Assembly: GCA_030615035.1 (NCBI GenBank)
Contig: JAUXAC010000004.1
Location: forward strand, 26,685-90,684
Direction: 5' to 3'
Length of the DNA: 64,000 nt
Source: Dehalococcoidia bacterium
GTDB taxonomy: Bacteria > Chloroflexota > Dehalococcoidia > Dehalococcoidales > RBG-16-60-22
In this document: piece after piece, positions 33,175 through 42,289 of the stretch
How the letters are laid out: each line of letters opens with the position of its first letter
Numbering within the stretch: the first letter of the stretch is position 1
Program-made: the position numbers and the translations under genes
The notes under the pieces: model-generated
Database searches by the model: none
Told to the model about the DNA's origin: nothing
What the model saw: the letters and a program-made list of their open reading frames with translations, nothing else

Positions 33175-35013
33175 TTATTGTTGTTGTTGATAGTAAGCGG
33201 TTCTCCTGCCTACCAGGAAAGCGACGAAACCGATTACCACAATAGCGAGTCCGACCAAGATATATATCGCCCAGCCAGGCATGGCGAAGGCAAAGCCAAC
33301 ATAGAACGACCACGGTGCTGACCACTCACTCTCATTGGCGGCATCATCTATGGCTTTTACCCGCCAGTAGTAGGGAACTTCCTTTTTGACTGCCGCCAGC
33401 TTCTCCTCTCCAGTCAGGGTGTATTCCGATTCGGTCAACCCCTTCTTCTCCAGCACCATGGAAGCGAAATTCCTATCGGAGGCAACCTGGAGGTGATAAG
33501 TCATCGGCAGGCTGAGGCTAGTAGCATCCTCCCAATCGAAGTAAGCCTCTGCTTCTGCCTCACCGGCATTGGCTGGTAATAGTAGCATTGGTGTTGGTGG
33601 TGCCACCACATAAAATGACTGCGGTGCTGACCACTCACTCTCATTGGCAGCGCCATCTATGGCTTTTACCCGCCAGTAGTAGGGAACTTCCTTTTTGACT
33701 GCCGCTAACTTCTCCTCTTCAGTCAAGGTGTATTCTGAGTCGGTCAGCCCCTTCCCCTCCAGCACCATGGAAGCGAAATTCCTATCGGAGGCAACCTGGA
33801 AGCTATAGGTTACGGGCAGACTGGGGTCATCAACATCCCCCCAGTCGAAGTAAGCCACTGCCTTTGCCTCACCGGCACTGGCTGGCAGCAGGGGCACCGG
33901 TGCTAGCGGTGCCTCCCACTCCACGGCAAAGACAAGTTGCTTGGTGCTGACGCCATCACTGACGGTTATAGTATGGTTTCCAAACTTGCTAACCGGGACT
34001 TTGAAGGTAACCCGGAAAGCTCCGTTGCCATCAGCATTAATTGTGGCGATTGTCATCTCATCATACCTGATGGTTACTGCCCCACCAACCTTAAAGCCGG
34101 TGCCACTGACGGTGAGCTCCGTGCCAATACTCCCTATGGTTTTGCTGAGGCTAGCCCCGGCGGCGATGGTAAACTCTACCTCGTCTATATTCCCGTCGGC
34201 ATCCTCTGCCTTCACGTCGTAAGTGCCGGACACCATTGCCGGCACATTAAAGGCAACTTCAAAATTGCCAGCTACACTAGTTTTAGCATAAGATACCAAA
34301 GTGTTTTTGAAGTATATGACAACCACGTTTCTATAGCCAAAGCCGGTGCCCTTAATGACCAGTACATTACCTATGGCTCCAGAGGCTGAATTAAGGGTAG
34401 CCGAAGGAATTACCTCAAACTCAGCTTCAGCAGAGTTATCCTCCGCATTCTCGGCGGTAATCTTATGCTCCCCGGCAACGCTGTCAGGAATGATGAAACT
34501 GTAACTGAACTCGCCGACAGGAGTAGCAACTTCAGTGCCCAGCCTCTCTCTAGTCTTGTTGTGATAGTAGAAAGTTACCATCTTATCGACATAAAAACCT
34601 TTACCAACAATCGTCACCTCAGTACCAACAGCCCCGGCTTTGGTGTCAAGCCCGATTTTTGTTTCCAATACAGCAAACAGGCTCTTGGCTAATGTAGAGC
34701 CAAGTTCACTCTTAGCCCTGACCCAGTGCCCGCCGGGTTCAGCATCATCGGGAATATTGAAATTAAAGCTAAAACTACCTGTCGCGGTAACGACCTTAGC
34801 GATTTCTACACTATCAAAGAATATAAATATATCATCACCTATATATGAGTCAAAGTTTGTTCCGGTTACCGTAACCACTGTCCCTATTGCGCCAGAGGTA
34901 GGCGACGCGGTAATTGCCGGTGCCGCCATAACCGGCGTGCTGGGTATGACCACCGACAACAGGGACAGGATAAGAGCTATTACCAGTATTCGAAAGGTTT
35001 TACCGTATTTCAT
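33175..35013 (-). CDS. Secreted IPT/TIG plus FN3 surface protein (612 aa)
   Basis: Signal peptide (ILVIALILSLLSVVIPSTPVMA), then about four IPT/TIG beta-sandwich domains (ASPTSGAIGTVVTVTGTNFD, AGAVGTEVTIVGKGF, ASGAIGNVLVIKGTGF, GSIGTELTVSGTGF). Two near-identical fibronectin-III-like domains follow (both with ...VASDRNFASMVLE and VPYYWRVKAID), then a C-terminal membrane helix and GRRTAYYQQQQ. The two FN3 copies are a roughly 300-bp tandem duplication. It differs from the 557-residue neighbour mainly by the extra FN3 copy. Expected at the cell surface. Confidence 0.8.
   Translation of the reverse strand: MKYGKTFRILVIALILSLLSVVIPSTPVMAAPAITASPTSGAIGTVVTVTGTNFDSYIGDDIFIFFDSVEIAKVVTATGSFSFNFNIPDDAEPGGHWVRAKSELGSTLAKSLFAVLETKIGLDTKAGAVGTEVTIVGKGFYVDKMVTFYYHNKTRERLGTEVATPVGEFSYSFIIPDSVAGEHKITAENAEDNSAEAEFEVIPSATLNSASGAIGNVLVIKGTGFGYRNVVVIYFKNTLVSYAKTSVAGNFEVAFNVPAMVSGTYDVKAEDADGNIDEVEFTIAAGASLSKTIGSIGTELTVSGTGFKVGGAVTIRYDEMTIATINADGNGAFRVTFKVPVSKFGNHTITVSDGVSTKQLVFAVEWEAPLAPVPLLPASAGEAKAVAYFDWGDVDDPSLPVTYSFQVASDRNFASMVLEGKGLTDSEYTLTEEEKLAAVKKEVPYYWRVKAIDGAANESEWSAPQSFYVVAPPTPMLLLPANAGEAEAEAYFDWEDATSLSLPMTYHLQVASDRNFASMVLEKKGLTESEYTLTGEEKLAAVKKEVPYYWRVKAIDDAANESEWSAPWSFYVGFAFAMPGWAIYILVGLAIVVIGFVAFLVGRRTAYYQQQQ
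33290..33885. repeat. Tandem duplication of FN3-encoding segment
   Basis: Two copies of about 300 bases (33290-33590 and 33595-33885), sharing CTGACCACTCACTCTCATTG, ACCCGCCAGTAGTAGGGAAC and CCTATCGGAGGCAACCTGGA, encode the two FN3 domains. High nucleotide identity indicates a recent duplication. Confidence 0.8.
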
Positions 35014-35063
35014 TGGCTAATCCGGCCTCTCTATTTATAGAGTGATACCCTCCAACTCTCCTT

Positions 35064-35270
35064 CTATTGTATTAGTTTTTTTCTGGCGCCACGATTGGGG
35101 CTATAGGTTCCGGCAAAATTATCAAGAATATCCCCACTTATCAGCCAGGTATTATGAATCTTGACCGCCGGTAAATCTCCCTGTCGGCACAGCCGCTTTA
35201 CCGTCTCCGGATGAATCCTAAGACGGCGACTGGCTTCTATCACATTAAAATAGTTCTCCAGTGGTGTCAT
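35064..35270 (-). CDS. Excisionase-family helix-turn-helix protein
   Basis: 68 residues. NVIEASRRLRIHPETVKRLCRQGDLPAVKI followed by W and D matches the winged-helix 'helix-turn-helix 17' excisionase/MerR-like pattern. Such proteins can be phage excisionases or chromosomal regulators; no integrase is near. Start and end are clear, and the next 70 bases upstream are AT-rich and might hold its promoter. Confidence 0.7.
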   Translation of the reverse strand: MTPLENYFNVIEASRRLRIHPETVKRLCRQGDLPAVKIHNTWLISGDILDNFAGTYSPNRGARKKLIQ

Positions 35271-35344
35271 AATGTTCAGTAAATATTACTTTATCAAAGC
35301 AATTATAACAACTGTAGTCACGTTTGTCAAGTCCTGAGAGATGA

Positions 35345-35465
35345 AATTGGTAGCAACCCCTCACCCTTTATCCCTCTCCCCTTACCAAGGGGAGAGGGAA
35401 GGTAATTTTTTAAAGGGGCTTCGCCCCTTTTAATCCCCTTGCTAAACAACCTCTGAAGAACAAGA
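35345..35465. repeat. Interspersed palindromic repeat (first of two adjacent copies)
   Basis: Contains CTCTCCCCTTACCAAGGGGAGAG, AAAGGGGCTTCGCCCCTTTT and the terminus TTGCTAAACAACCTC. It lies in the 540-base gap between the HTH gene and ruvX. Confidence 0.8.
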
Positions 35466-35510
35466 ATATTTAGCAAGCTATCCCCATGGCCCTTTATATC
35501 AGGATATATG

Positions 35511-35808
35511 GTAACCTCACCCCTTTTGGATTCTATTTAGGAACCCTATCCCCCTTTATCCCCCTTCCCCTTAGCAAGGGGAAGGGGGATTTATTATAGA
35601 AGAGGGGCTGACGCCCCTCTTAGACACCCCACATTATCAATCCAGAGCAAGGAAAGGCGAACCTCTAAATATGTTTACAGGGAGTTTTAGAGGGACGAAG
35701 TCCCCCTAACATAACCAGTTCCCCGTCCCTTGATAAGGGAGGGGGACTTATTATAGAAGAGGAGTTGAGCCCCATAGGAGTAAACCAACGAGGTAAGGTC
35801 AATAAACA
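35511..35808. repeat. Interspersed palindromic repeat (second adjacent copy)
   Basis: Contains CCCCTTAGCAAGGGGAAGGGGG, GAGGGGCTGACGCCCCTC and CCCCGTCCCTTGATAAGGGAGGGGG. It ends GAGGTCAATAAACAATCTCT, the terminal inverted repeat, only four bases from the ruvX stop codon. Confidence 0.85.
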
Positions 35809-35812
35809 ATCT

Positions 35813-36220
35813 CTAAGGGTGCACTTCGTCCAGATAACCTTGCAGGATGAGTGCCGCCGCCACAGCGTCGTGTCTAGTCTTCCTATTGGTCTTCCTAACA
35901 GTTTGCATCAGGCGTTTGGCCGATGCCGTTGATAAACGTTCATCCCTGAAATCCACAGGGACTTCGGTGTGATTACACAGCTCCCGGATAAAGGCTTTTA
36001 CCTTCTCAGCTTGCTTGCCTACGCTGCCACTCATAGAAAGCGGCAGACCTACTATAATTTGCCCGACCTGGTTCTGACTAACAATGTTAATGATAGCCTC
36101 TATGTCTGCCCGGTCATCCCTGCAGTTGATAATGGTCAGTGGGCTAGCCAGTATGCCCTGTGGGTCGCTGAGAGCCACCCCAATCCTCTTATCGCCGATA
36201 TCAAGCCCTAGGCTACGCGT
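35813..36220 (-). CDS. ruvX: Putative Holliday junction resolvase RuvX/YqgF
   Basis: 135 residues if started at ACG 36220. The catalytic Asp is in LGLDIGDKRIG, which lies upstream of the first standard start codon (GTG 36178), so that start would give an inactive protein and is rejected. GGGAGG sits six bases before ACG (and three before ATA 36223). The remaining motifs are normal for YqgF: ALSD, IIVGLPLSMSGS, VDFRDERLSTASAKR and HDAVAAALILQGYL. It trims 16S rRNA 3' ends in E. coli, and is essential there. No ATG, GTG or TTG lies between the upstream repeat and the Asp. It may be an ACG/ATA start or a damaged gene. Confidence 0.75.
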   Translation of the reverse strand, partial: TRSLGLDIGDKRIGVALSDPQGILASPLTIINCRDDRADIEAIINIVSQNQVGQIIVGLPLSMSGSVGKQAEKVKAFIRELCNHTEVPVDFRDERLSTASAKRLMQTVRKTNRKTRHDAVAAALILQGYLDEVHP

Positions 36221-36247
36221 TATAAACCTCCCAAGCGGGTGGGATTT

Positions 36248-36345
36248 CCTATCAACCTCACCCCCTTTATCCCCCTCTCCTTGATAAGGGGGAGGGGGGA
36301 GATATGAGGAGGGGCTTCGCCCCTCTCTAAAATCTCTATAATGTT
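36248..36345. repeat. Interspersed palindromic repeat
   Basis: Contains CTATCAACCTCACCCCCTTTA, CCCCCTCTCCTTGATAAGGGGGAGGGGGG and GAGGGGCTTCGCCCCTC. It lies between alaS and ruvX. Confidence 0.8.
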
Positions 36346-36349
36346 ATTC

Positions 36350-38971
36350 TTAAATCAGGCTTTTTGCCAGGCGAAGGGCTTCATCCAATTTATCCTTGTA
36401 CTTACCACCCGCCTGAGCCAAACTCGGCTTACCACCACCGCTACCACCGGTTACCCTGGCTACTTGCTTTACTATTTCTCCGGCATTATAGCCTCTGGCA
36501 ACCAAGTCTGAAGTTACTGCGGTCAGAAAAACGGGTCTATCTTCACAAATTGTGCCCAGAATTACCACCGCACTTTTAAGTTTATCCCGGAGAAGGTCGC
36601 TCATCTCCCGCAGAATCTCCAGTCGAGAAGAAGGAACCCTAGCTACCAACACGGTTATCCCTTTTACCATCTCGGCTTGACCCAGTAAAGATTCAGCTCT
36701 TAGTTTAGCCAGTTCCCTCTCCAGAGTTAGCCTAAACCGGCGCTCCATTTCAAAATCGCTTGCTGTACTGGACACTTGAGCCTCAGCTTTATCTGGTAAC
36801 GTTTTCAGCAAGTGAGCAATATTCTCCAAGCTGGACAAACGGCGGTTAACCAGTGCCTCGGCACCTCTACCGGTAACAGCTTCAATGCGACGCAGTCCGG
36901 CACCAATGCTGCTTTCAGCAATAATGTGGAAAAAACCTATCTCCCCGGTTGAGCTGACATGAGTGCCGCCGCAAAGCTCAGTACTAAACGGTGGCTTGCC
37001 GATTTTCAGCACCCGAACCACGTCACCATACTTCTCATCAAACAGGGCTATGGCACCTTCTTCGATAGCCTTTTTATATGGAATCTCCTCATCATATACT
37101 CGTCGGTTCTGACGAATTTTCTCATTGACAATATGCTGCACTTTCTCTATTTCTTCTGGCATCATGGCAATCAGATGAGAAAAGTCAAATCTAAACTGGT
37201 CAGGTGCCACCAGTGAACCCCTCTGCTGGACATGCTCACCTAAAACCTGACGGAGAGCAAACTGAAGTAAATGGGTGGCGGTATGATTGCGGGCAATGTC
37301 AAGACGCCGTTCCCCATCCACCTCAGCCTTAACGACATCGCCCATACTGAAACTACCTTTAACAACCCGTCCCTGATGGACAATAATATCCGTCGGAATT
37401 CGAATAGTATCGGTAACCAAAAAGTGCCCGGAAGCACCGCGTATTTGACCGGTATCACCCGCCTGTCCGCCCATCTCTCCATAAAAGGGGGTGGTTTCCA
37501 AGATGAGGCTTGCCGTTTGCCCCTGAGATATCGTCTCTGCGGATGCACCGTCAACCATGAGGTCTATAATAACTGACCCGTGCTTGAGGCTATGATAACC
37601 GACAAAAGGAGTGGTCTCATAAGCTCGTGTCAAAGAGGCGGCTTCCAGCGCCGCTCCCCTACCCGAGGCAAATAACTCGGCCTTTCTAGCCCTCTCCCGC
37701 TGTTTCTCCATCTCCTTTTCAAAACTTTCCAAATCCACGGAAAAGTCTCGCCCAGCAGCAATCTCCTTAGTAAGCTCCGCCGGGAAACCGTAGGTATCAT
37801 ATAGCTTAAAGGCCTGAACACCGGAGATTGCAGTTTTATCTTTGCCGGCCAGTTCCGCCATCATGCTATCCAGTAATTCCAGACCAGTGCTAAGGGTCTC
37901 CTCAAATCTTGATTCCTCAAGTTCAATTACCTTAAGGATAAAATCCTGCCTTTGCTTTATTTCAGGGTAAATATGCCCCATCTGTTGAATAGTAACCTTG
38001 GCTGTTTCGGCTAGAAACGGTTTTTCCAGTCCCAGCCTTCGGCCAAAGAGTGCCGCCCGGCGCAGCAGACGGCGCAAGACATAACCCCGCCCCTCGTTAC
38101 TAGGCATGACGCCATCGGCGATAAGGAAAGTAATGCCACGGCCATGCTCGGCAACTACCCTCATAGCAATATCAGCATCAATATCAAGGCCATACTTCTT
38201 CCCAGCCAGTCCAGAAATGCGTTCCAGCAGCGGGATAAACAGGTCGGTATCATAAACGGAGGCTTTACCGATCACCACAGCCGCAGTTCTCTCCAGTCCC
38301 AGACCGGTATCAATATTGGGTTTTGGTAGCGGAGTGCGCTGTCCCTCTTCATCCTGGTTATACTGAGTGAATACCAGATTCCAGATCTCGGAAAAACGAC
38401 CACACTCGCAATTCGGGGCACAGGAAGGCTTGCCACAACCGACCTCTTCCCCGAGGTCATAGTGAATCTCACTGCAGGGTCCACAGGGTCCAGAATTACC
38501 AGCCGGACCCCAGAAGTTATCCTCCTCACCAAATCTCAGTATTTTTTGTGCAGGGACACCTGTTTCCTGCCAGTAGCCGAAAGACTCGTCATCATCAAGA
38601 TAGATAGTTGCCCACAGGCGTTCTGGTGCAAGCTTCAACCATTGGGTAACAAACTCCCAAGACCAGGCAATAGCTTCTCGCTTAAAGTAGTTGCCAATAC
38701 TAAAGTTACCCAGCATCTCAAAAAAGGTAAGATGTTTATGGTTACCTACCTCCTCAATATCAGTGGTGCGAAAACACTTCTGGCATGTTACCAGGCGAGG
38801 GTTAGATGGCACCTCTTCACCCAGGAAATAAGACTTAAACTGCACCATGCCAGCGCTGGTAAATAGTAAAGTAGGGTCACCCTGAGGGATAAGAGAGGAA
38901 CCGGAAACGATTTTATGTCCCTTCTCCTCAAAGAATTTCAAATATGCTATTCTAAGTTCATCACTGGTCAT
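36350..38971 (-). CDS. alaS: Alanyl-tRNA synthetase
   Basis: 873 residues; charges tRNA-Ala. The catalytic domain has LFTSAGMVQFKSYFLG and CQKCFRTTDIEEVG (motif regions), the editing domain has the zinc site RNHTATHLL and CGGTHV, and the C-terminal DHHA1 domain has GGSGGGKPSLAQAGGK. Length and domain order are normal. ATG 38971 follows GGGAG. ruvX is downstream on the same strand with a repeat between. Confidence 0.95.
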   Translation of the reverse strand: MTSDELRIAYLKFFEEKGHKIVSGSSLIPQGDPTLLFTSAGMVQFKSYFLGEEVPSNPRLVTCQKCFRTTDIEEVGNHKHLTFFEMLGNFSIGNYFKREAIAWSWEFVTQWLKLAPERLWATIYLDDDESFGYWQETGVPAQKILRFGEEDNFWGPAGNSGPCGPCSEIHYDLGEEVGCGKPSCAPNCECGRFSEIWNLVFTQYNQDEEGQRTPLPKPNIDTGLGLERTAAVVIGKASVYDTDLFIPLLERISGLAGKKYGLDIDADIAMRVVAEHGRGITFLIADGVMPSNEGRGYVLRRLLRRAALFGRRLGLEKPFLAETAKVTIQQMGHIYPEIKQRQDFILKVIELEESRFEETLSTGLELLDSMMAELAGKDKTAISGVQAFKLYDTYGFPAELTKEIAAGRDFSVDLESFEKEMEKQRERARKAELFASGRGAALEAASLTRAYETTPFVGYHSLKHGSVIIDLMVDGASAETISQGQTASLILETTPFYGEMGGQAGDTGQIRGASGHFLVTDTIRIPTDIIVHQGRVVKGSFSMGDVVKAEVDGERRLDIARNHTATHLLQFALRQVLGEHVQQRGSLVAPDQFRFDFSHLIAMMPEEIEKVQHIVNEKIRQNRRVYDEEIPYKKAIEEGAIALFDEKYGDVVRVLKIGKPPFSTELCGGTHVSSTGEIGFFHIIAESSIGAGLRRIEAVTGRGAEALVNRRLSSLENIAHLLKTLPDKAEAQVSSTASDFEMERRFRLTLERELAKLRAESLLGQAEMVKGITVLVARVPSSRLEILREMSDLLRDKLKSAVVILGTICEDRPVFLTAVTSDLVARGYNAGEIVKQVARVTGGSGGGKPSLAQAGGKYKDKLDEALRLAKSLI

Positions 38972-39014
38972 TTATGACTCCCTGCGTGTAGAGTAATGAT
39001 AACATTAATATCTC

Positions 39015-39043
39015 ATTTTAGGGTAAGAGAGGTTAGCTGTCAA
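39015..39043 (-). promoter_or_regulatory. Promoter of alaS
   Basis: Minus strand: TTGACA, a 17-base spacer and TAAAAT, about 44 bases upstream of the ATG. No T-box leader was seen in the short 5' region. Confidence 0.7.
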
Positions 39044-39061
39044 CGAGAGGTGGTAAATAAC

Positions 39062-39246
39062 TTTTTGGAAACCTATCCCCCGACCTCCCATAGTTTTTAT
39101 TTGGTGACCTCACCCCCTGTGTCCCCCTCTCCTTAATAAGGAGAGGGGGAGTTATTATAGAAGAGGGGGCTTCGCCCCTCTTAAACACCCTTAAATTATT
39201 AAACCAGCAAGGAGTTGAGATTAAGGGAGTGAGGTCAATGAACAAT
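39062..39246. repeat. Interspersed palindromic repeat, near-complete copy
   Basis: Contains AACCTATCCCC, TGACCTCACCCCC, CCCCTCTCCTTAATAAGGAGAGGGGG, GAGGGGGCTTCGCCCCTC and the end GGGAGTGAGGTCAATGAACAATC. It fills the gap between alaS and the small monooxygenase-like gene. Confidence 0.85.
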
Positions 39247-39346
39247 CGGCGCTGGACTACATGATATTCGGTCATAGTCTCATACGTGCGGAATGTAGTT
39301 ACAACATTGGAGAGGGGAAGGTCAGGTGGCGCATAGGCGCATTCAC

Positions 39347-39640
39347 TTAGTCTTGGAAACTAACCTCATATCCCTCACGAACAGGCGCAGTTGCGAAAAC
39401 GTCTTTGAACTTGCTTAGCTGCTCTTGATAGTAACCGCTCTTTTCATTGGCAATGGCATCCTCTTCACTATCCCAAAGAGCGATGGCCATACCTTTGCCT
39501 GTTTTGCGGTCGGTGAGGAGATAGGCTCCACGAGAGCCCTTCTGCGCTTTGCGCACTGGGTTAACCTTCTCCGCATAAATCTTTATAGCTTCATCTATCT
39601 TGTCGCTCTTGACTTGAATTATGGTAACACGTGCACACAT
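39347..39640 (-). CDS. Antibiotic biosynthesis monooxygenase (ABM)-like small protein
   Basis: 97 residues. VTIIQVKSDKIDEAIKIY...YLLTDRKTGKGMAIALWDSEEDA is the dimeric alpha/beta-barrel (ABM) pattern, a fold that includes small monooxygenases and many proteins of unknown function. No cofactor motif or neighbour indicates a substrate. The 250 bases upstream (39641-39892) contain no other gene and no clear promoter. Confidence 0.65.
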   Translation of the reverse strand: MCARVTIIQVKSDKIDEAIKIYAEKVNPVRKAQKGSRGAYLLTDRKTGKGMAIALWDSEEDAIANEKSGYYQEQLSKFKDVFATAPVREGYEVSFQD

Positions 39641-39892
39641 AGTATATCCCTCCTTTTTCTTATATTGTCAACTTATGCGCCACCCCTTCTGAGTTCTCTA
39701 AGCTACGTCAACATAAACCATACAGGGCACCAGCCACCGCATCAGTTAGCGGTTTCAGTGTCCTTGTTTAGCGCCCATCTTCCCTAACCCTACATCTTTT
39801 TTAAAGGTTCTTTCACATCAGGTGACTTTAATTATAGTTCTATTTGCGGGATTGTCAATATCTAAAAGCATAATGAACCTGAGGGCGTGTGG

Positions 39893-40867
39893 TTACCGTG
39901 GTTGTTCGAGAGCGAAGGCAGCCGCACCGTAGACTCCAGCCTCTTCACCGAGCCGGGCAGGAACTATGCGCACCGATTGAGCTGATAGACGGAAAGCTCT
40001 TTCCTTTACCACCTGCCTGGCCGAGTCAAGCAAAAGGTCGCCGAGATTTGCCACGGCACCGCCAACAACAATCATTTCCGGGTTAAAGATATTAACCAAA
40101 TTTACCATACCTACCCCCAGATATGTCCCCGCCCCGGCAATAACGTCTAAGGCCAGCGAATCTCCGTTCCTAGCAGCAACACCAATCTTTTCGGCAGTAA
40201 TGTCTTCAATTTTACCGGCCACAAGCTCAACCAGAGAAGACTTCTCCCCCTGAGTAATACGTCTCATCGCCTCTCTAGTCATTGCCGTGCCTGAGGCCAG
40301 CGTTTCCAAACAACCTATATTGCCGCATTTACAGCTTTGTCCGTTGACATCAATGGTCATATGACCTATCTCTCCAGCACTACCACACGGACCGTTATAT
40401 AACCTGCCATGGATAATAATGCCGCCGCCGATGCCCGTGCCCACGGTAAGTAAAATAAGATTATCCACCCCTCTCCCCACACCGAAGCAATGCTCCCCCC
40501 AAGCGGCAGCACTGGCATCATTGAGCAGAAAAGTATTTACCCTGTACTTCTCCTTTACCATGTCTCTAAGTGGCACATCATGCCAGCCGGGGAGGTGGGG
40601 GGATGAGGTAACCAAGCCCCTCTCCAAATCTATAGCTCCAGCGACAGCAAGGCTTATGCTGTCCAGTTGAGATGGGTCAATATTCTCCAGGCTGAGAATA
40701 TAATCTACAGAGGAGAGTAGCCGATTAATCACCGATGGTGGTCCCTCATCAGCCAAGGTAAGGCAGCGTTCTTTAGCTATCACCTGACCGTTATTGAAAA
40801 TAGCGGTAATTATTTTGGTGCCGCCGAGGTCTATGGCTAAAACTGGGAGTTCACGCTTTTTGGTCAT
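39893..40867 (-). CDS. ROK family sugar kinase (glucokinase-like)
   Basis: 324 residues. The ATP-binding loop is AIDLGGTKIITAIF, the sugar-binding/catalytic part is LLNDASAAAWGE with the catalytic Asp, then TVGTGIGGGIIIHG, and the ROK zinc site GEIGHMTIDVNGQSCKCGNIGCLETLASG. ROK kinases phosphorylate glucose, mannose or N-acetyl-sugars; there is no N-terminal DNA-binding domain, so it is an enzyme rather than a repressor. Glucokinase is likely but unproven. The gene lies alone between repeat copies. Confidence 0.88.
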   Translation of the reverse strand: MTKKRELPVLAIDLGGTKIITAIFNNGQVIAKERCLTLADEGPPSVINRLLSSVDYILSLENIDPSQLDSISLAVAGAIDLERGLVTSSPHLPGWHDVPLRDMVKEKYRVNTFLLNDASAAAWGEHCFGVGRGVDNLILLTVGTGIGGGIIIHGRLYNGPCGSAGEIGHMTIDVNGQSCKCGNIGCLETLASGTAMTREAMRRITQGEKSSLVELVAGKIEDITAEKIGVAARNGDSLALDVIAGAGTYLGVGMVNLVNIFNPEMIVVGGAVANLGDLLLDSARQVVKERAFRLSAQSVRIVPARLGEEAGVYGAAAFALEQPR

Positions 40868-40918
40868 TCCAAATACTACTTTAGCTTACCTCAGGCCAAT
40901 TTGTCGAGATTATAGACT

Positions 40919-41245
40919 GAGATTGTTTATTGACTTCATCCTCTTTAGATTTTATTTAGTAACCCTATCCCCCTTTATCCCCCTTCCCCTTAATAAGGGG
41001 AAGGGGGAATGGTTATGTTAGAGAGGCTTCGCCTCTCTTTTGCCTCTCCCTTGCTATGGATTGTGTGGGGTGTTTAAGAGGGACACTAGCTCGTCCTTCC
41101 AGTTTGAGGGTGTCTAAGAGAGGCGAAGCCCCCCCTTCTATAATAAATCCCCCTCTCCTTATCAAGGAGAGGGGGACATAGGGGGTGAGGTCACCATATA
41201 CTCTAATAGAACGGACTCAGAGAATAGGTTGCTAAACAATCTCTA
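40919..41245. repeat. Interspersed palindromic repeat, complete copy with both termini
   Basis: Left end GAGATTGTTTATTGACTTCATC; right end GGTTGCTAAACAATCTC. The inverted terminal repeat is GATTGTTTA. Inside are the CCCCCTTCCCCTTA/ATAAGGGGAAGGGGG palindrome, AGAGAGGCTTCGCCTCTCTT and CCCCCTCTCCTTATCAAGGAGAGGGGG. The right terminus encodes the last codons of holA (GAG ATT GTT TAG) including its stop. Confidence 0.88.
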
Positions 41246-42242
41246 GCTTACGCCGCTGGCACAGCTCAGCAATCAGGATATTGAGGGCAAGTTCAGCATC
41301 ATATTTCCCCGTCTTAATAGACAGGTCAGCCTCCAGAAGTCTATGATATACTTCTTTAAGCCGAGCCAGAGAATACCTATTAGCCTGCTCTAATGTCTTG
41401 CGCAAAGCAAACTCTGAGGTCAAACCCAGCCTGTCCTGAATCTCCATTCCGGATTTTCTCTGGTTTCTCAGTTCCTTTACCCGGACTATCATCCGAACCT
41501 GCCGTGATAGCATAACCAGAAGATAGGCTGGAGCTGCTCCCCGTTGCAGTAACTTTTGCAGTAGTTGTTCGGCTACCCCGGCTCTAAACTCAAGGATAGC
41601 ATCAACCATGGCAAAAACACTGGCTTCCTGCGCATAGCTTACTACCAGCTTAACATCCTCCTCCTCAATGCAACGGCCTGAAGCGAACAGGGCTAGCTTA
41701 TCAATTTCATTTGCCATAATCCATAGATTGCCACCGACAAATCTAGCCAGTAAGTCTACTGCCTGTGGAGATATGCTGGCACTCTTCTCCCCCGCACGCT
41801 TTTGAATCCACTGATGCAGTCTATCACCCTTCAGTAGAGGAAAGGACTTTACCTTGGCCTTGGTAGAAAGCTTGCTGAATAGAGGATTCTTGCTGGTTAT
41901 CTTACCGTCTATTAAGACCAATATCGTGCTCTCAGGTATCTTGCCGATATATTCGCCTAATTCCTGGTACCCGCTTTGCTGGTTAGAGGCACCGGTCTTC
42001 CCCCGGCTGGGCTTACTTTTGACTTCAAAGCGCCCCAGCAGTCCGTTAACAATGACCAAGCGTTTCTCCGCCAGAAAGGGTATTGTCTCACAGACGGTTC
42101 TTAACTGGTCTACAGTCAACTGTTGTCCATCAAGGACAGTGGTATTGGTGGCCAAGGCGGTCGGGTCACCTATACTTGTCTTTATTTCCTCAAGCGACTG
42201 GCGAAGGGAAAAATCATCCTTGCCTAGCAGCATATATAGCAA
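41232..42242 (-). CDS. holA: DNA polymerase III subunit delta
   Basis: 336 residues; clamp-loader subunit that opens the sliding clamp. Family features: N-terminal LYMLLGKDDFSLRQSLEEIK, RLVIVNGLLGRF, the region WIMANEIDKLALFASGRCIEEEDV, and the C-terminal helices (QVRMIVRVKELRNQRKS, LRKTLEQANRYSLARLKEVYHRLLEADLSIKTG). The last codons and stop are supplied by the terminus of an adjoining repeat, so the C-terminus may differ from relatives. A single gene here. Confidence 0.88.
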   Translation of the reverse strand: MLYMLLGKDDFSLRQSLEEIKTSIGDPTALATNTTVLDGQQLTVDQLRTVCETIPFLAEKRLVIVNGLLGRFEVKSKPSRGKTGASNQQSGYQELGEYIGKIPESTILVLIDGKITSKNPLFSKLSTKAKVKSFPLLKGDRLHQWIQKRAGEKSASISPQAVDLLARFVGGNLWIMANEIDKLALFASGRCIEEEDVKLVVSYAQEASVFAMVDAILEFRAGVAEQLLQKLLQRGAAPAYLLVMLSRQVRMIVRVKELRNQRKSGMEIQDRLGLTSEFALRKTLEQANRYSLARLKEVYHRLLEADLSIKTGKYDAELALNILIAELCQRRKLEIV

Positions 42243-42289
42243 AGTTTACCCCCTCATATTTCCAGCTCATTTTACCACACCGAAGATGG

